This document shows, in pieces, positions 32,376 to 40,480 of a stretch of DNA of 51,088 nt. The notes beneath the pieces were generated by a model. It was not told the DNA's origin, searched no databases, and was given only the letters and a program-made list of their open reading frames with translations. The stretch's first letter is position 1, and each line of letters begins with the position of its first letter. A program made the translations under genes and the position numbers. Source of the stretch: an uncultured Treponema sp. (GTDB taxonomy: Bacteria; Spirochaetota; Spirochaetia; Treponematales; Treponemataceae); assembly GCA_937893155.1 (NCBI GenBank), contig CALBGU010000168.1:1-51088 (forward strand), written 5' to 3'.

Positions 32376-32750
32376 TTAGTGATACGAATTGCTTGTTTTT
32401 ATAATCAAATCTTGCATACTGTCTCGAACTGCGAGCGGAAGCGATTCTATTGCATCAATGAGGAGTTTGTACTTTCTGTACAGCGCAAGCTCTTTTTCCT
32501 TGAGAGCGGCTTGGGAGCATAATTCATCAGAATCGCTTTCAATACTAATATCATCAGTGCCGAGCAAACATTCAAGCGACATATTGAGGATTTTTGCTAT
32601 TTTCAGCGCAAGGTCAGCATGCGGCATACTATTTTTGTTCATTCCGTTGATAATCGTGGAATATGAAACACCCGCGCGGAATGCGAGGTCCTTGATTTCT
32701 AGGTTTTTATACGGCAGCATTTTTTTTACATTTGTCCAAAACGCACTCAT
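32376..32750 (-). CDS. XRE-family helix-turn-helix regulator
   Basis: 124 residues. N-terminal Cro/C1-type domain (about residues 8-64: LEIKDLAFRAGVSYSTIING, then MPHADLALKIAKILNMSLECLL), followed by a helical tail (KEKELALYRKYKLLIDAIES) for dimerisation. Divergent from the polysaccharide acetylation genes. A composite inverted repeat in the 116-bp gap is a likely binding site, so it may control both itself and those genes. ATG 32750 has no Shine-Dalgarno; GATAAT (32757-32762) ends 6 nt before it. Confidence 0.9.
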   Translation of the reverse strand: MSAFWTNVKKMLPYKNLEIKDLAFRAGVSYSTIINGMNKNSMPHADLALKIAKILNMSLECLLGTDDISIESDSDELCSQAALKEKELALYRKYKLLIDAIESLPLAVRDSMQDLIIKTSNSYH

Positions 32751-32793
32751 ACTGCGATTATCACTGAATTGAGATATTCCATAGACAAAACAT

Positions 32794-32822
32794 CGCTATA
32801 ACGATTTTATATCGTCAAAGCG
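32794..32822. promoter_or_regulatory. Composite inverted repeat, candidate XRE operator
   Basis: CGCT-ata-ACGAT-tttat-ATCGT-caa-AGCG: two nested inverted repeats sharing one centre of symmetry (29 bp). It is in the middle of the gap between the XRE gene and the divergent AlgI-like gene. Confidence 0.72.
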
Positions 32823-32866
32823 TTAAAAAGCCTTTATTTCATTACAATAGTTCTATTATTTTTAAT

Positions 32867-34360
32867 ATGCTTTTCAGTTCAATCACCTTTTTAGTTTTCT
32901 TTTTGCCTGTCGTATTGCTTTTATATTATATGCTGCCATCGCGGACGTATAAAAACTGCGTATTGTTTGCCGCGAGTTTGCTTTTTTATGCGTGGGGCGA
33001 GCCGAAATATGTTTTTTTAATGCTGGCATCTATAATCTTCAATTACAATGCAGGTTTGTGGATTTCGGCGGCAAATAAACGCAAGGCGTTTCTGATTTTT
33101 GCGATTGCCGTGAACATCGCATTGCTGTTTGTATTCAAATATGTGGGCTTTTCGATAAAAATGATAGATGTATTTTTATCGCGTCTGCATATTGCTCCCC
33201 TCAAAATCATCAGTTTTGCGCTGCCCATAGGCATTTCGTTCTATACGTTCCAAGAAATTTCGTATCTCGTTGATGTATACAAAAATCCGAATACCGTGCA
33301 GAAAAATATCTTGCATTTGGGATTGTACATCGCGTTTTTTCCGCAGCTTATCGCGGGACCAATCGTGCGTTACAGCGACATTAACGAGCAGATTTGCTAT
33401 CGGCGTGAAACGGCGGCACAGTTTTCGTATGGCTTGGAGCGATTCATCATAGGATTGGCGAAAAAAATCTTGATTGCAAACACGGTCGCTTTTGTTGCCG
33501 ACAGCGTGTACAATGCAGGCGTTTTCGGTTACGGTGCGCGTGTGGCGTGGATTGCCGCGATTGCTTACGCATTGCAGATTTATTACGATTTTTCGGGATA
33601 TTCGGATATGGCAATCGGGCTTGCAGCGATGTTTGGCTTTACGCTCGGCGAAAATTTTAATTATCCTTATGCCGCTTCGTCTATCACTGATTTCTGGCGG
33701 CGGTGGCATATTTCGCTGACGAGTTTTTTTCGCGATTACGTCTATATTCCGCTCGGCGGCAACCGCAAGGGAAATGCGCGTACGGTGCTCAATCGCTACA
33801 TTGTGTTTTTTGCAACGGGATTGTGGCATGGTGCGTCAATAAATTTTGTACTTTGGGGATTGGCTCACGGATCGCTTATGGTCGCAGAGCGTGCATTGAG
33901 CGGCGGCAAGTCTTCCCGAACCAAAAGCGATGGAAATTGTTCAAAAATGTCATTGCCACATATTATACGGCAATCTTTTCATCGCGCATTTACGCTGTTG
34001 TGTATAGTGCTTTTGTGGGTATTGTTCAGAAATGGCACAAAGCAGACAATAAAAATCGTTCTCAAGATGTTTGGCGTGAACTTTTCGCGTATTTTTGGCA
34101 CGTTCACGCCGATTGTTCCCGACGGATTTTTGCTGATGAGCCTCGACACGAAATTTTATATCATCGCGGCGATTGGCGTGCTTTTTTCATTTCCGTGGTG
34201 GCGTGTTTTTAAGCCATATTTTCACAAAATCGTCGAAAAGAGCGCTTTGTCTGTTATTGCGCTTGCGGCAAAATATCTTTCGCTCGGCGTACTGCTTGTG
34301 CTTTGCTATGCGAGTTTGGCGGACAATTCATATAATCCGTTCATCTATTTTCGGTTCTAG
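32867..34360 (+). CDS. MBOAT family O-acyltransferase, AlgI-like
   Basis: 497-residue polytopic membrane protein that would pass an acyl group across the inner membrane for polysaccharide O-acetylation. Family motifs: FYAWGEPKYVFLML, ALPIGISFYTFQEISYLVD, FPQLIAGPIVRY, YYDFSGYSDMAIGLAAMFG, NFNYPYAASSITDFWRRWHI and the catalytic histidine region FATGLWHGASINFVLWGLAHG read in parts. All are intact. ATG 32867 lacks a Shine-Dalgarno; TATTAT (32854-32859) ends 7 nt before it. The partner gene follows 8 nt downstream. Confidence 0.94.
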   Translation: MLFSSITFLVFFLPVVLLLYYMLPSRTYKNCVLFAASLLFYAWGEPKYVFLMLASIIFNYNAGLWISAANKRKAFLIFAIAVNIALLFVFKYVGFSIKMIDVFLSRLHIAPLKIISFALPIGISFYTFQEISYLVDVYKNPNTVQKNILHLGLYIAFFPQLIAGPIVRYSDINEQICYRRETAAQFSYGLERFIIGLAKKILIANTVAFVADSVYNAGVFGYGARVAWIAAIAYALQIYYDFSGYSDMAIGLAAMFGFTLGENFNYPYAASSITDFWRRWHISLTSFFRDYVYIPLGGNRKGNARTVLNRYIVFFATGLWHGASINFVLWGLAHGSLMVAERALSGGKSSRTKSDGNCSKMSLPHIIRQSFHRAFTLLCIVLLWVLFRNGTKQTIKIVLKMFGVNFSRIFGTFTPIVPDGFLLMSLDTKFYIIAAIGVLFSFPWWRVFKPYFHKIVEKSALSVIALAAKYLSLGVLLVLCYASLADNSYNPFIYFRF

Positions 34361-34368
34361 GAGTTTTT

Positions 34369-35487
34369 ATGACTGCAATAAAAAATTTTTTGCGCACTGC
34401 CTTTATCGTCTGCGCACTTTTTGTGTTTTTTTACCCGATAATTCGCTTCAATCGCACTGCTGTTGTTTCGCAAAAAGAAAACCGAAATCTCGCTGTGCGC
34501 CCTCTTCCGATAAAAAACAACGACATCAATCGCAATTTGTTCGCCGAATACAGTGCATATCTCAACGACCGTTTTGGCGGACGGCAGCATCTCATTGATT
34601 TTAACAATACTGTTAATCAAAAAATCCTGCATAAACGCCTTTTTAACAGCAAAGCAATGCAGGGTAAAAATGGCTGGTGGTTTTACATTTCGGCGGGGGA
34701 CGGCAATAACTACGCCGATTTTATGAAACAAAATGTGCTGATGCCTGAAAATCTTGCTCTGTGGAAAGAGAACGTAAAAAATACGGCGGAGTGGTGCGAA
34801 ACAAACGGGATAAAATCTATTTTTCTCATCTGCCCAAACAAACACAGCATTTATCCCGAATATTATCCTTTCTCGCGTCCCGACGGAATTACCCGCGCAG
34901 ACCAACTCTCAGCCGTGCTTGACAGCCTTGTTGTGAGCTATGTTTTTCCTCGCGATTATATTCTTTCCCAAAAATCTGCCTTTGCCTATCCGCTTTACTA
35001 CGAAACTGATACGCATTGGAATCCGCAGGGGGCATATTGCGCATTTGAACTTCTGCGCGAAAAAATCTGTGCGGCGTTCCCTGAAACCGCATTTCCGAAT
35101 ATAAAATACACGGCGGAAATCAGCGAAAGCGACACGGCAGGCGACATTTTGCCAATGCTGAACATCAAAAGCGCAAAAAGTACGCGACCTGTCCTTTCTC
35201 CCGACGGTGCGGAAAACTCGGATTTTTACGAATACATCAAAAACGATGGCAGAAACGGTGTTATCACGCGCTCAAAAGATTCCCGATTGCCCCGCGCACT
35301 AATTTTCCGCGATTCATTTTTTACTGCGCTTGAGCCGTTTACATCGCCGCTGTTTTCCGAAGCGGAATACCACTGGCGCACATTTTCCGATGCGGATAAA
35401 GAAGCAGTTCTTGCCTTTAACCCCGACATCATCATTTTTGAGCACGTTGAACGATATGCGCAGAACTTGGTTCAGTGCTCAAAATAG
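34369..35487 (+). CDS. AlgJ/AlgX-like (DHHW family) SGNH acetyltransferase
   Basis: 372 residues with one N-terminal membrane anchor (FLRTAFIVCALFVFFYPII) and a periplasmic SGNH-type domain. Catalytic motifs: DTHWNPQGAY (Asp-His pair, about residues 221-230) and ALIFRDSF (Ser, about 306-313). AlgJ and AlgX use these to transfer acetyl groups from the MBOAT partner to an exported polysaccharide. The gene starts right after the MBOAT gene with an excellent Shine-Dalgarno overlapping its stop (TAGGAG). No polysaccharide synthase is in the window, so the polymer is unknown. Confidence 0.9.
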   Translation: MTAIKNFLRTAFIVCALFVFFYPIIRFNRTAVVSQKENRNLAVRPLPIKNNDINRNLFAEYSAYLNDRFGGRQHLIDFNNTVNQKILHKRLFNSKAMQGKNGWWFYISAGDGNNYADFMKQNVLMPENLALWKENVKNTAEWCETNGIKSIFLICPNKHSIYPEYYPFSRPDGITRADQLSAVLDSLVVSYVFPRDYILSQKSAFAYPLYYETDTHWNPQGAYCAFELLREKICAAFPETAFPNIKYTAEISESDTAGDILPMLNIKSAKSTRPVLSPDGAENSDFYEYIKNDGRNGVITRSKDSRLPRALIFRDSFFTALEPFTSPLFSEAEYHWRTFSDADKEAVLAFNPDIIIFEHVERYAQNLVQCSK

Positions 35488-35519
35488 ATACGGCAATTTT
35501 TTTCCGATGTCTGCTGTAG

Positions 35520-35580
35520 CAAGGGGCTTAAGCCTCTTGTTATCTCTCTTCTGTCATTCTCGTGCTTGACACGGAAATCT
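35520..35580. repeat. Dispersed palindrome plus left half of clover-leaf element
   Basis: CAAGGGGCTTAAGCCTCTTG (35520-35539; one mismatch from perfect) directly followed by TGTCATTCTCGTGCTTGACA (35552-35571) and CGGAAATCT, the left half of the clover-leaf element. It lies between the convergent AlgJ-like and ankyrin genes. Confidence 0.7.
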
Positions 35581-35642
35581 ATTTCCGCAAGCAAAAAAAA
35601 CATTTTTGAAAGCCAAAACCATTTCGCGCAACGAAATATTTT

Positions 35643-36428
35643 TTAATTGCGGTCGGCGATTTTGGCGGCGAGGGCAGTCCATAATCTGTATTGAGGCGAA
35701 GCGCGATAATCGTAATCGGGAAAAGCGGCGGCGCGCTGTGCTTCCTCGTTCATAAGCCGTGCAAGAATGTCTGCGGCGGTCTCGCCTGCGCGGTTTTTGA
35801 GCGTTTTGTCTGCGCCCGAGTCAAGAAGCATATCGGTGAGGACAAGTGCGACAGAGCCAACGGCGGCGCTGTTTTGCACGCACGAGATGAGCGGTGTGTT
35901 GCCGTCTTTGTCTTGGAGATTGGCGTTCGCGCCGTGCTGGAGCAGAGTGCGCACCATTTTTTCGTTTGCAAACGACTGCGAAACGGCAACGTGAAGCGGC
36001 GATGAGCCGTCGATGGTACAGAGATTGGGGTCTGCGCCGTTTTCGAGCATTTTTTGCAAAAGGCTCGCGTATGATTCATCGCGGGTGGCGACAACAAAGA
36101 GCGCAGGCGTGCCGTATTGGTCAAAAACGTTCAGCGATTCGGCTTTTGCAATGGCGCGCGAGAGTGAAAAGCGATTTCCGTAATATAATTCGGCGAAAAG
36201 TCTGCCGTCTTTTTTGGCGTATTCCTGTTTGGCGATATGCTCGTCGGCGATGTGTATGCCGCACACGACGGCAAAAAACGCTATCGGGATAAAGCAGACG
36301 AGCGAGACGGCAATCGTGAGGAGGGCGGCGATTTTCGTTTTGGTTTTGAGAAATCGCGCGAGGCGCAAAAAAAGGTTTCCCGCCGCACAAGCAAGCACGG
36401 CAAATAAAAAGGCGAGGAGCGCACCCAT
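35643..36428 (-). CDS. Membrane protein with ankyrin repeats
   Basis: About 261 residues. Two membrane segments in the first 85 residues (MGALLAFLFAVLACAAGNLF; IAALLTIAVSLVCFIPIAFF), then three to four ankyrin repeats (YGTPALFVVATRDESYASLL; DGSSPLHVAVSQSFANEKMV; DGNTPLISCVQNSAAVGSVA; AGETAADILARLM). Ankyrins bind proteins; the partner is unknown. ATG 36428 is chosen because it follows the upstream stop by 7 nt, whereas the longer in-frame start overlaps the upstream gene by over 100 nt. Third gene of the operon 39424-35643. Confidence 0.82.
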   Translation of the reverse strand: MGALLAFLFAVLACAAGNLFLRLARFLKTKTKIAALLTIAVSLVCFIPIAFFAVVCGIHIADEHIAKQEYAKKDGRLFAELYYGNRFSLSRAIAKAESLNVFDQYGTPALFVVATRDESYASLLQKMLENGADPNLCTIDGSSPLHVAVSQSFANEKMVRTLLQHGANANLQDKDGNTPLISCVQNSAAVGSVALVLTDMLLDSGADKTLKNRAGETAADILARLMNEEAQRAAAFPDYDYRASPQYRLWTALAAKIADRN

Positions 36429-36435
36429 TTTTTTA

Positions 36436-38403
36436 TCAGTCCGCTTTTCGCGAAAGGAAAAGGAAACTTGCGATTGCCAGCATACAAATGCAGGCGACGA
36501 GACACACGGGAAGCGCATAAAAGCCCACAAGTCCCACGATGAGCGCGGCAAGCAATTTGAGCGCGTACAGCCCGATTGAAAGCGCGATGTAGAGAATCGC
36601 AGTCAGGAACGGAAATACAAAAATCCAGTGAATGCGGAATGAAAAGCCGTGGTCCACGCGGTAATTCCACCCGACCGCCGCGCAGAACACAAAGATGATG
36701 AGCAGCAGAAGCGGGTAACAGAGCCGCTCCACCAAAATCAAACGGTGGCTTTCGGTAGAAAATCCGTATTGCACGCTTTTTCGCACGAATTGCATCAGCT
36801 GGGGCAAAAACATTTTATCCGCGCCGACGGAGGATTCTGCCACCAAATTGAAATCGCGGTACGGAATCGGCAGGGTGAACACAAGCGATTCGCGCACGGT
36901 TGAAATCCCGTCTGGTGTGGTAAAAATCGGTTCGATGATGCCCGCGTCGTTTTCTTTGTACACGGATTTTACCATAATGTTGATTTCGTCGCCGTCAGAG
37001 CTGAATAATTTTGCAAACGGCACAACCATCGAATATTCCGCCTCGCCCGCCGTGTTGAACTTGTGCACCGAAAGTCCGCGCAAATATTTTCCGCCTGCAA
37101 AATTCGCCACGCCTTGCACAAATACCACAAATGTGCCGTCGTCGGTTTTTACGCTGAAAAACATATTTCGGACGCTTTCAAATGGTTCAATGCCGTTCAT
37201 TTCGTCCACAAAAAAATATTTTTGCAGCAACGCTTTTTCGCTTTGAGCCAAATATTTTTGAATATCAGGGTCGTCCGCAAGTTCGCGGGAGGTGTCGTAG
37301 AGCGTTTTGAACGTGTAATACGCGGTAATCGGGTCGTCGTTTACGAGCGCGCTGTAGCCGTAATATTTCGTGCTGTACACATCGTAAATTGCTTCGTATT
37401 GCTCATAATTGATTGATTTTTGAGGAATCGAAAGCTGTTTCCACGCCTTTGCGCCGCCTTCGTCGCTACCGTCCATTCGCTCGGCAAGGCGGGCGTAATA
37501 ATGCGCCGCAAACCAATCGCCTTTGCTCTCGGCTTCTTTGGCTTTTGCTTTGAGTTGCTCAAACGAAAGCGATGTGTTTTCTTTTTGGTTAAACTCTTTT
37601 GCGAGTTCTGAATAATAATGCAATGCAAATCCGTCGCCCTTGTTTGCTTCTTCTTGGGCTTTTGCTTTGAGTTCCTCGAGCGAAATGGATTTGGTTTGCG
37701 CTGTTTGCATTTCTGCGACCAGTTTTTCGTAATACTGTGCGGCAAACGAATCGCCTTGGTCAGCAAACGCGCGGGCTTTTGTCTGCAAGAAATCCAGAGA
37801 GATAAAAACAACTTCGGTTTGCGGCTCGGTTTGCGGTTTTTCGCTTGTGCCGAACTCAAAATTTTTGCGATGTTCCGAAACATCATACGCGGTTTCGGCG
37901 CGGCTGATAAACGATTGTGATTCTGCGCTTTTTGAGTCAATCGCGGCGATTCCCTGCGCGTAATGAAGTGCAAGTTCCAGTTCGCCTTCGTTCAGATAAT
38001 GCTCGCCCCATTTTAAGTAATCGCGGTACAAAAGATAATTTGAGCGGAGCGACGCGCGTTTTGTGGTGACGGCGGGCAAAAAGATTTCTGATGCGACGGT
38101 GGACAAAAGCACAAAAATGAGCGATGTTTTTATCACGATTCCGAACAGATACAAAATGTCGTCAGAAAATCGTTCTCTGCACCGCGGCGAAAATTTCCGA
38201 AACTCAATCGTGCTGCCGATGAGCGCGCCTGTTATGCACAGCGACGGAAGCAATTTCAAAAAATAGCGCACTGCTGAAAGAATGCGAAACAAAGCCTCAT
38301 CGGACGGCAAAAGCTCTGGGATTTGGCGCACAAAAGCCACACCGAAGCACGCACAGAGCGCAAATGCCGCATATATCGCCGAAAGAAAAAGCACTCGTTT
38401 CAT
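36436..38403 (-). CDS. Large membrane protein with three about 40-residue helical repeats, unknown
   Basis: 655 residues. N-terminal hydrophobic segments at about 5-25, 42-64 and 84-108. A TPR-like segment at 130-160. Then three Sel1/TPR-like repeats at about 202-310: LQTKARAFADQGDSFAAQYY, LKAKAQEEANKGDGFALHYY and LKAKAKEAESKGDWFAAHYY. A beta-rich region follows (about 360-540), and three hydrophobic segments end the protein (about 558-655). Membrane segments at both ends around a large soluble middle recall LptF/LptG-type proteins, but no family motif is seen, so this is only topology. ATG 38403 has AGGAGTTAAAAA upstream. Second of three genes. Confidence 0.8.
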   Translation of the reverse strand: MKRVLFLSAIYAAFALCACFGVAFVRQIPELLPSDEALFRILSAVRYFLKLLPSLCITGALIGSTIEFRKFSPRCRERFSDDILYLFGIVIKTSLIFVLLSTVASEIFLPAVTTKRASLRSNYLLYRDYLKWGEHYLNEGELELALHYAQGIAAIDSKSAESQSFISRAETAYDVSEHRKNFEFGTSEKPQTEPQTEVVFISLDFLQTKARAFADQGDSFAAQYYEKLVAEMQTAQTKSISLEELKAKAQEEANKGDGFALHYYSELAKEFNQKENTSLSFEQLKAKAKEAESKGDWFAAHYYARLAERMDGSDEGGAKAWKQLSIPQKSINYEQYEAIYDVYSTKYYGYSALVNDDPITAYYTFKTLYDTSRELADDPDIQKYLAQSEKALLQKYFFVDEMNGIEPFESVRNMFFSVKTDDGTFVVFVQGVANFAGGKYLRGLSVHKFNTAGEAEYSMVVPFAKLFSSDGDEINIMVKSVYKENDAGIIEPIFTTPDGISTVRESLVFTLPIPYRDFNLVAESSVGADKMFLPQLMQFVRKSVQYGFSTESHRLILVERLCYPLLLLIIFVFCAAVGWNYRVDHGFSFRIHWIFVFPFLTAILYIALSIGLYALKLLAALIVGLVGFYALPVCLVACICMLAIASFLFLSRKAD

Positions 38404-38413
38404 TTTTTAACTC

Positions 38414-39424
38414 CTAGAATTCTGGATTTTGTTGATTTGGCGAAACGCGAAAAAACATCTGATTGATGATTCCCAGTGCGGTGAAAACCACGAAGACGGC
38501 GAGATTCAAAGCAACCAGCGGCGGCTCGGAGACGAAATCCGAAATTGCGCCCCAATGCGAGCCTGAATCGCGGAATGCGCTGAAAATCGGGTGCTCAAAA
38601 TATGCCACGTTGACCGCGATAATCCCCAGCGAGCAAAGCACCACAATAATGCAATCTGCCAGCTTGTATGCCGACAGCGCACGCAGCTGAAACACCGAAA
38701 ACAGCGCCGCTCCTAGCGAAGCAAAACAAATCCACGCCAAAACGCCGCCCGAAATCGCCTCGACTGCCTGCATTTTTATTGCTTGCATTGCCGAAATGGC
38801 TAAACGCGCAAAAAGGGGCATTTCCAGCGTGCTTTTTATAATCACATCGGCAAAATCGCCCGTTTTGCCGCAACTTGCCGAAATGTCCTTTTCGGAAAAT
38901 ATTTCGGGATTGCCTTCTCGCTCGCCGTCTTTCATCGCAATCGAAATGCCGTCTGCTAAAGCGCACTTTACGCCGTCAGAGTTCGCGTCAACGGGCTTTA
39001 CCGCCGTCAAATATTCCACGGAATCGTCGGTAATGCGAAAATATCCCGTCGTGGGCAATGCGTGATTTTTTTTGTTCAGGCTCAAAATGGCATCTTTGTT
39101 TTTGACCGAAAAACTCGCCGACACGGGCAAAAGCAATCCCCACGATAAAAATGAAAGCACCAGATACACCGCGAAGGTCGGCACGATGTTCGCTTCGGGG
39201 TGCCGCACAACGTAGAGCGGAACAAAAAGCGCGGTCAAAATAACGCACACGGGGAATGCTTCAAAAAGCCCTGCTTTAAAAAGCGGGAGAGAAAAAAGGG
39301 AAAGCGGCAATCCCGAAACGAGCGTTGTACACGTTTGGTAAATCATAAAAACGAAAGCGCCTGCAATCGTTCCAAAAATCACAAGAAAAAAATAAGCAAA
39401 TATCATATAAAGCGGAGTTTTCAT
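38414..39424 (-). CDS. Membrane protein, unknown, LptF/G-like topology
   Basis: About 336 residues from ATG 39424. Three N-terminal hydrophobic segments (MIFAYFFLVIFGTIAGAFVF; FEAFPVCVILTALFVPLYVV; FAVYLVLSFLSWGLLLPVSA), a soluble region of about 100 residues with beta character (YFRITDDSVEYLTAVKPVDA), and three C-terminal hydrophobic segments. It has the same layout as the next gene's product without the repeats, so the two may be partners or distant paralogues. The Shine-Dalgarno is poor; TGATACCAT ends 8 nt before the ATG, so a near-leaderless start is possible. First gene of the operon, divergent from pyrF. Confidence 0.78.
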   Translation of the reverse strand: MKTPLYMIFAYFFLVIFGTIAGAFVFMIYQTCTTLVSGLPLSLFSLPLFKAGLFEAFPVCVILTALFVPLYVVRHPEANIVPTFAVYLVLSFLSWGLLLPVSASFSVKNKDAILSLNKKNHALPTTGYFRITDDSVEYLTAVKPVDANSDGVKCALADGISIAMKDGEREGNPEIFSEKDISASCGKTGDFADVIIKSTLEMPLFARLAISAMQAIKMQAVEAISGGVLAWICFASLGAALFSVFQLRALSAYKLADCIIVVLCSLGIIAVNVAYFEHPIFSAFRDSGSHWGAISDFVSEPPLVALNLAVFVVFTALGIINQMFFRVSPNQQNPEF

Positions 39425-39556
39425 TTCTTCAAATGGTATCACGAAAAGAGCGCAAAAACAACTACGCAAGCAATCATTTTTTCTGCAATCGCTGTCTAAA
39501 AGTGATTTGAAGATTCGCTTCTAATCTGCCCTATGGCACAAAACAGCGCGCGGCTG

Positions 39557-39562
39557 TATAAT
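39557..39562 (+). promoter_or_regulatory. -10 element of pyrF (leaderless)
   Basis: Consensus TATAAT ending 6 nt before ATG 39569. There is no Shine-Dalgarno before this or any other candidate start. The -35 match is poor (ATGGCA at 39533). Confidence 0.55.
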
Positions 39563-39568
39563 GAAATT

Positions 39569-40480
39569 ATGAACACTCACAATATGGAACGACTGCGCGA
39601 GGCGGCAGCAAAAAACGGACCTCTTTGCATTGGGCTTGACACCGACCCTTCATATATTCCAGAGAATATTTTGAAACAGTATTCATCGCCGTCAGAAGCG
39701 GTCTTGGCGTATAATCGCGCGATTATCAGTCGCATTGGAGAGAGCGCGGCGTGCGTCAAAGTGCAAGTCGCGTATTACGAGGCGATGGGTTTGGCGGGAA
39801 TGAAAGCGTACGCTGAAACATTGCGCGAGTTAAAAAAAGCGGGTGTCATCACGATAAGCGACATCAAGCGCGGCGACATTGCGGCAACAGCAGGAGCGTA
39901 TGCACGGGCGCATTTTTCGGGCGACTTTGAAAGCGACATCATCACGATAAATCCCTATATGGGCTTTGAAACCCTTGAACCGTTCACGAAATATGTAGAG
40001 TCGGGCAAGGGTATTTTTGTGCTTTTGCGAACATCGAACAAAGGAATGAACGACCTTGAAAATCTCGATGTGGCAACAGGCGGCAAGGTGCTCGACAGAG
40101 TTGGCGCAGAATTGACGCGATTGGCGAACATTTACCGCGCGCAGTTTCCCGACGCAAAATGCTCCCCCGTCGGTGCTGTTGTGGGCTGCACGGAAGAAGC
40201 AAACGCGCGGGAGCTCAGAGCAAAATATCCCGACATCTTCTTTTTGATTCCAGGCTATGGAGCGCAGGGCGGGGCGGCTCGTATTGCGGCAACTTTGCTC
40301 ACTGAAGCTGGCGGCACGGTCAATTCATCTCGCGGCATTTTGTGCGCATGGAAAAGCATAGCCTCGCTTGCAGAAAGGGCAGAGCGCAAAACGATTACGA
40401 TGGACGACATTGCAGACGCGGCAATAAAAGCGGCGTATAGTGCAAAAGAAGATTTATTAGGAGCGAAAAATGCGCTGTAA
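39569..40480 (+). CDS. pyrF: Orotidine 5'-phosphate decarboxylase, type 2
   Basis: About 303 residues; catalyses OMP to UMP, the last step of UMP synthesis. Seen: CIGLDTDPSYIPENIL, the active-site motif ITISDIKRGDIAATAGAYAR (catalytic Asp-Lys-Asp) and the phosphate-binding region GYGAQGG. Length and motifs fit the TIGR02127 subfamily, longer than E. coli PyrF. The start is uncertain: ATG 39569 is favoured because TATAAT lies 6 nt upstream; ATG 39533 and 39584 are alternatives and none has a ribosome site. It overlaps the fused pyrK-pyrD gene by 11 nt. Confidence 0.93.
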   Translation: MNTHNMERLREAAAKNGPLCIGLDTDPSYIPENILKQYSSPSEAVLAYNRAIISRIGESAACVKVQVAYYEAMGLAGMKAYAETLRELKKAGVITISDIKRGDIAATAGAYARAHFSGDFESDIITINPYMGFETLEPFTKYVESGKGIFVLLRTSNKGMNDLENLDVATGGKVLDRVGAELTRLANIYRAQFPDAKCSPVGAVVGCTEEANARELRAKYPDIFFLIPGYGAQGGAARIAATLLTEAGGTVNSSRGILCAWKSIASLAERAERKTITMDDIADAAIKAAYSAKEDLLGAKNAL

